Below are positions 12,728-13,955 of a stretch of 13,955 nt of DNA, one piece after another. The stretch's first letter is position 1, and every line of letters starts with the position of its first letter. Where the stretch lies: contig PEWP01000052.1 in assembly GCA_002779425.1 (NCBI GenBank), positions 1 to 13,955 on the forward strand, in the 5' to 3' direction. The translations under genes and the position numbers were made by a program. A model generated the notes under the pieces. It made no database searches. It was not told the origin of the DNA and saw only the letters and a program-made list of their open reading frames with translations. The DNA is from a bacterium (Candidatus Gribaldobacteria) CG07_land_8_20_14_0_80_33_18 (GTDB lineage: Bacteria; Patescibacteriota; Minisyncoccia; Minisyncoccales; CG1-02-41-26).

Positions 12728-13955
12728 ATGGAAAAACTTCTTTCAAAAAAAATAAGTGAAAAAGAATTTCTTTTAGGTAATGAAGCAATTGTCAGGGGAG
12801 CCATTGAGGCGGGCGTTTCTTTTGTAACAACCTATCCGGGAACGCCAGCTTCAGAAATTGGAGACACTTTTTTTAAAATCAAAAATCAAAAATCCCTGCC
12901 TGCGCAGGCGGGAAAAATCAAAAATAGTTTTTACTTCGAATACAGTACGAACGAGAAGGTTGCTTTAGAAGCAGCAGCCGGAGCTTCTTTTTCCGGCTTG
13001 AGGTCTTTAATAGCAATGAAGAATTTTGGTTTAAATGTTGCTTCTGATTTTTTAATGCCATTGATGAGCAGCGGGGTTAATGGCGGTTTAGTAATTGTTG
13101 TTGCCGATGATGTTGGTTGTTCAAGCTCTGCCCAGTTTGAAGAGGATTCCCGGCCGTATTCTTATTTGGCTTATCTCCCAATTTTAGAACCGGCAACGCC
13201 GCAAGAATGTAAAGATTTTACCAAATTTGCTTTTGAGTTTTCAGAAAAATTCAAAATTCCAATAATGATTAGAACAACAACCAGAATTGCTTTAGCTTCC
13301 GGGATTGTTAAATTTGAAAAAATTTCGGAAATTAAAAGAAAAGCAAAATTCGTTAAAAATCCTCTTCAATTTTCAACAATGCCGCCGAGAGTGCTGGAAA
13401 TGCATAGAGAACTGATTGAGAAAATAAAAAAAATTCAGAAATTTTTAGAGAAAAACAAAATCAATAAAATTGAAAGCGGAGGGCGGAGCAGATTAGGTAT
13501 TATTACTTCCGGCATTTCTTATTTATATGTAAGAGAAGCATTAAAAGAGCTTAATTTAGATTTATCAGTTTTAAAATTGGGATTTGTTTATCCATTACCA
13601 GAAAAGAAAATTGCTAATTTTATAAAGAAACTCCAAAAAGTTTTAGTTGTTGAGGAACTTCAACCGTATTTGGAAAGAGAAATTAAAAGAATCGCCAATG
13701 ATGCTAATTGTAAAGTTAAAATTTTTGGCAAGGATTTAATCCCCGAGGTTGGCGAATTGAAACCTGAAATAGTTACTTCCTCCATTGCTAAATTCGCTAA
13801 TTTAAAATTGACCGGTCCCGGGGCAGTTTCAGTTCCTTTCAGTCACGCGAGGCGCCCGCAATTTTGCCCCGGTTGTCCCTATTGGCTTGTTTTTGGAGCA
13901 GTCAAAAAAGCTGTTAATCCAAATGAGATAGTTTTTGGCGGTGAAATTGGCTGTT
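12728..13955 (+). CDS. iorA: Indolepyruvate:ferredoxin oxidoreductase alpha subunit, partial at the 3' end
   Basis: The gene runs off the window after 409 codons of an expected roughly 600. IorA, with IorB, oxidatively decarboxylates indolepyruvate and other aryl pyruvates to the acyl-CoA and reduces ferredoxin, using thiamine diphosphate and iron-sulfur clusters. Diagnostic stretches are LLGNEAIVRGAIEAGV, TTYPGTPASEI, STNEKVALEAAAGASFSGLR, AMKNFGLNVASD, VNGGLVIVVADD and MIRTTTR. The TPP-domain signature is C380-PGC-P-Y (usually CPGCPH), followed by GGEIGC (usually GDIGC) at the window end. The ferredoxin-like C-terminal domain lies outside. A GC palindrome flanked by AAAAATC units adds roughly IKNQKSLPAQAGKIKNS in the first loop. 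The ATG is 3 bases after the leuS stop with no Shine-Dalgarno, so it is probably co-transcribed with leuS. Function on pyruvate-type rather than aryl substrates cannot be excluded. Confidence 0.9.
   Translation, partial: MEKLLSKKISEKEFLLGNEAIVRGAIEAGVSFVTTYPGTPASEIGDTFFKIKNQKSLPAQAGKIKNSFYFEYSTNEKVALEAAAGASFSGLRSLIAMKNFGLNVASDFLMPLMSSGVNGGLVIVVADDVGCSSSAQFEEDSRPYSYLAYLPILEPATPQECKDFTKFAFEFSEKFKIPIMIRTTTRIALASGIVKFEKISEIKRKAKFVKNPLQFSTMPPRVLEMHRELIEKIKKIQKFLEKNKINKIESGGRSRLGIITSGISYLYVREALKELNLDLSVLKLGFVYPLPEKKIANFIKKLQKVLVVEELQPYLEREIKRIANDANCKVKIFGKDLIPEVGELKPEIVTSSIAKFANLKLTGPGAVSVPFSHARRPQFCPGCPYWLVFGAVKKAVNPNEIVFGGEIGC
12875..12925. repeat. Palindrome flanked by AAAAATC repeats in iorA
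   Basis: An AAAATC and two AAAAATC units (12875-12894) precede CCTGCCTGCGCAGGCGGG (12895-12912), which is a self-complementary stem with one G-T pair; an AAAAATC unit and a partial copy (12913-12925) follow. The whole stays in frame and adds a Lys/Asn/Gln-rich peptide with a central SLPAQAG in a loop after the TTYPGTP motif. Confidence 0.85.

Overview
The window is AT-rich, gene-dense DNA. All ten genes lie on the + strand, with short gaps or overlaps of a few bases, so it reads as one long operon or a chain of co-transcribed genes. No stretch over 300 bases lacks a gene, and I see no RNA gene, IS element, CRISPR array or clear terminator. TGA is used as an ordinary stop (TatD, LeuRS, the DUF11-like protein), so a UGA-recoded lineage is unlikely. 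The AT-rich compact layout, mostly weak or absent Shine-Dalgarno sites, a stripped-down type IV pilus set, and GC-rich palindromes embedded in frame inside essential genes together suggest Candidatus Patescibacteria (CPR), probably Parcubacteria-like. That placement is inference from style, not from a marker phylogeny.

Bases 5-4385 form a pilus and cell-envelope block. It starts with a 652-residue protein that joins a PilM-like cytoplasmic domain to a PilN-like membrane protein and carries a roughly 120-residue charged coiled coil inside the PilM part. Next come a PilO-like protein, a 77-residue single-pass membrane protein of unknown role, and a membrane-anchored protein of repeated Ig/DUF11-like beta domains. 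PilM, PilN and PilO normally form the inner-membrane alignment platform of type IV pili, so the two unknown proteins may be lineage-specific parts of the same machine or surface.

Bases 4382-7965 hold a dimeric-type glycyl-tRNA synthetase, an M16 (insulinase/processing-peptidase family) zinc protease and an AI-2E family membrane transporter. These three genes overlap their upstream neighbours by 4, 11 and 23 bases, which implies translational coupling.

Bases 7971-12724 hold methionyl-tRNA synthetase, TatD-family metal-dependent nuclease (a common neighbour of metG) and leucyl-tRNA synthetase. The metG-tatD gap contains a TATAAT box placed so that transcription could start at or next to the tatD start codon. 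The window ends inside iorA, the alpha subunit of indolepyruvate:ferredoxin oxidoreductase, whose two TPP-site signatures differ slightly from the usual form.

The most unusual theme is a set of short GC-rich palindromes and 7-base or 27-base tandem repeats. They sit in frame in surface loops of otherwise conserved proteins (PilM-PilN, MetRS, TatD, LeuRS, IorA). They resemble in concept the Rickettsia palindromic elements that add peptides to proteins, and may be a family of coding interspersed repeats in this lineage.
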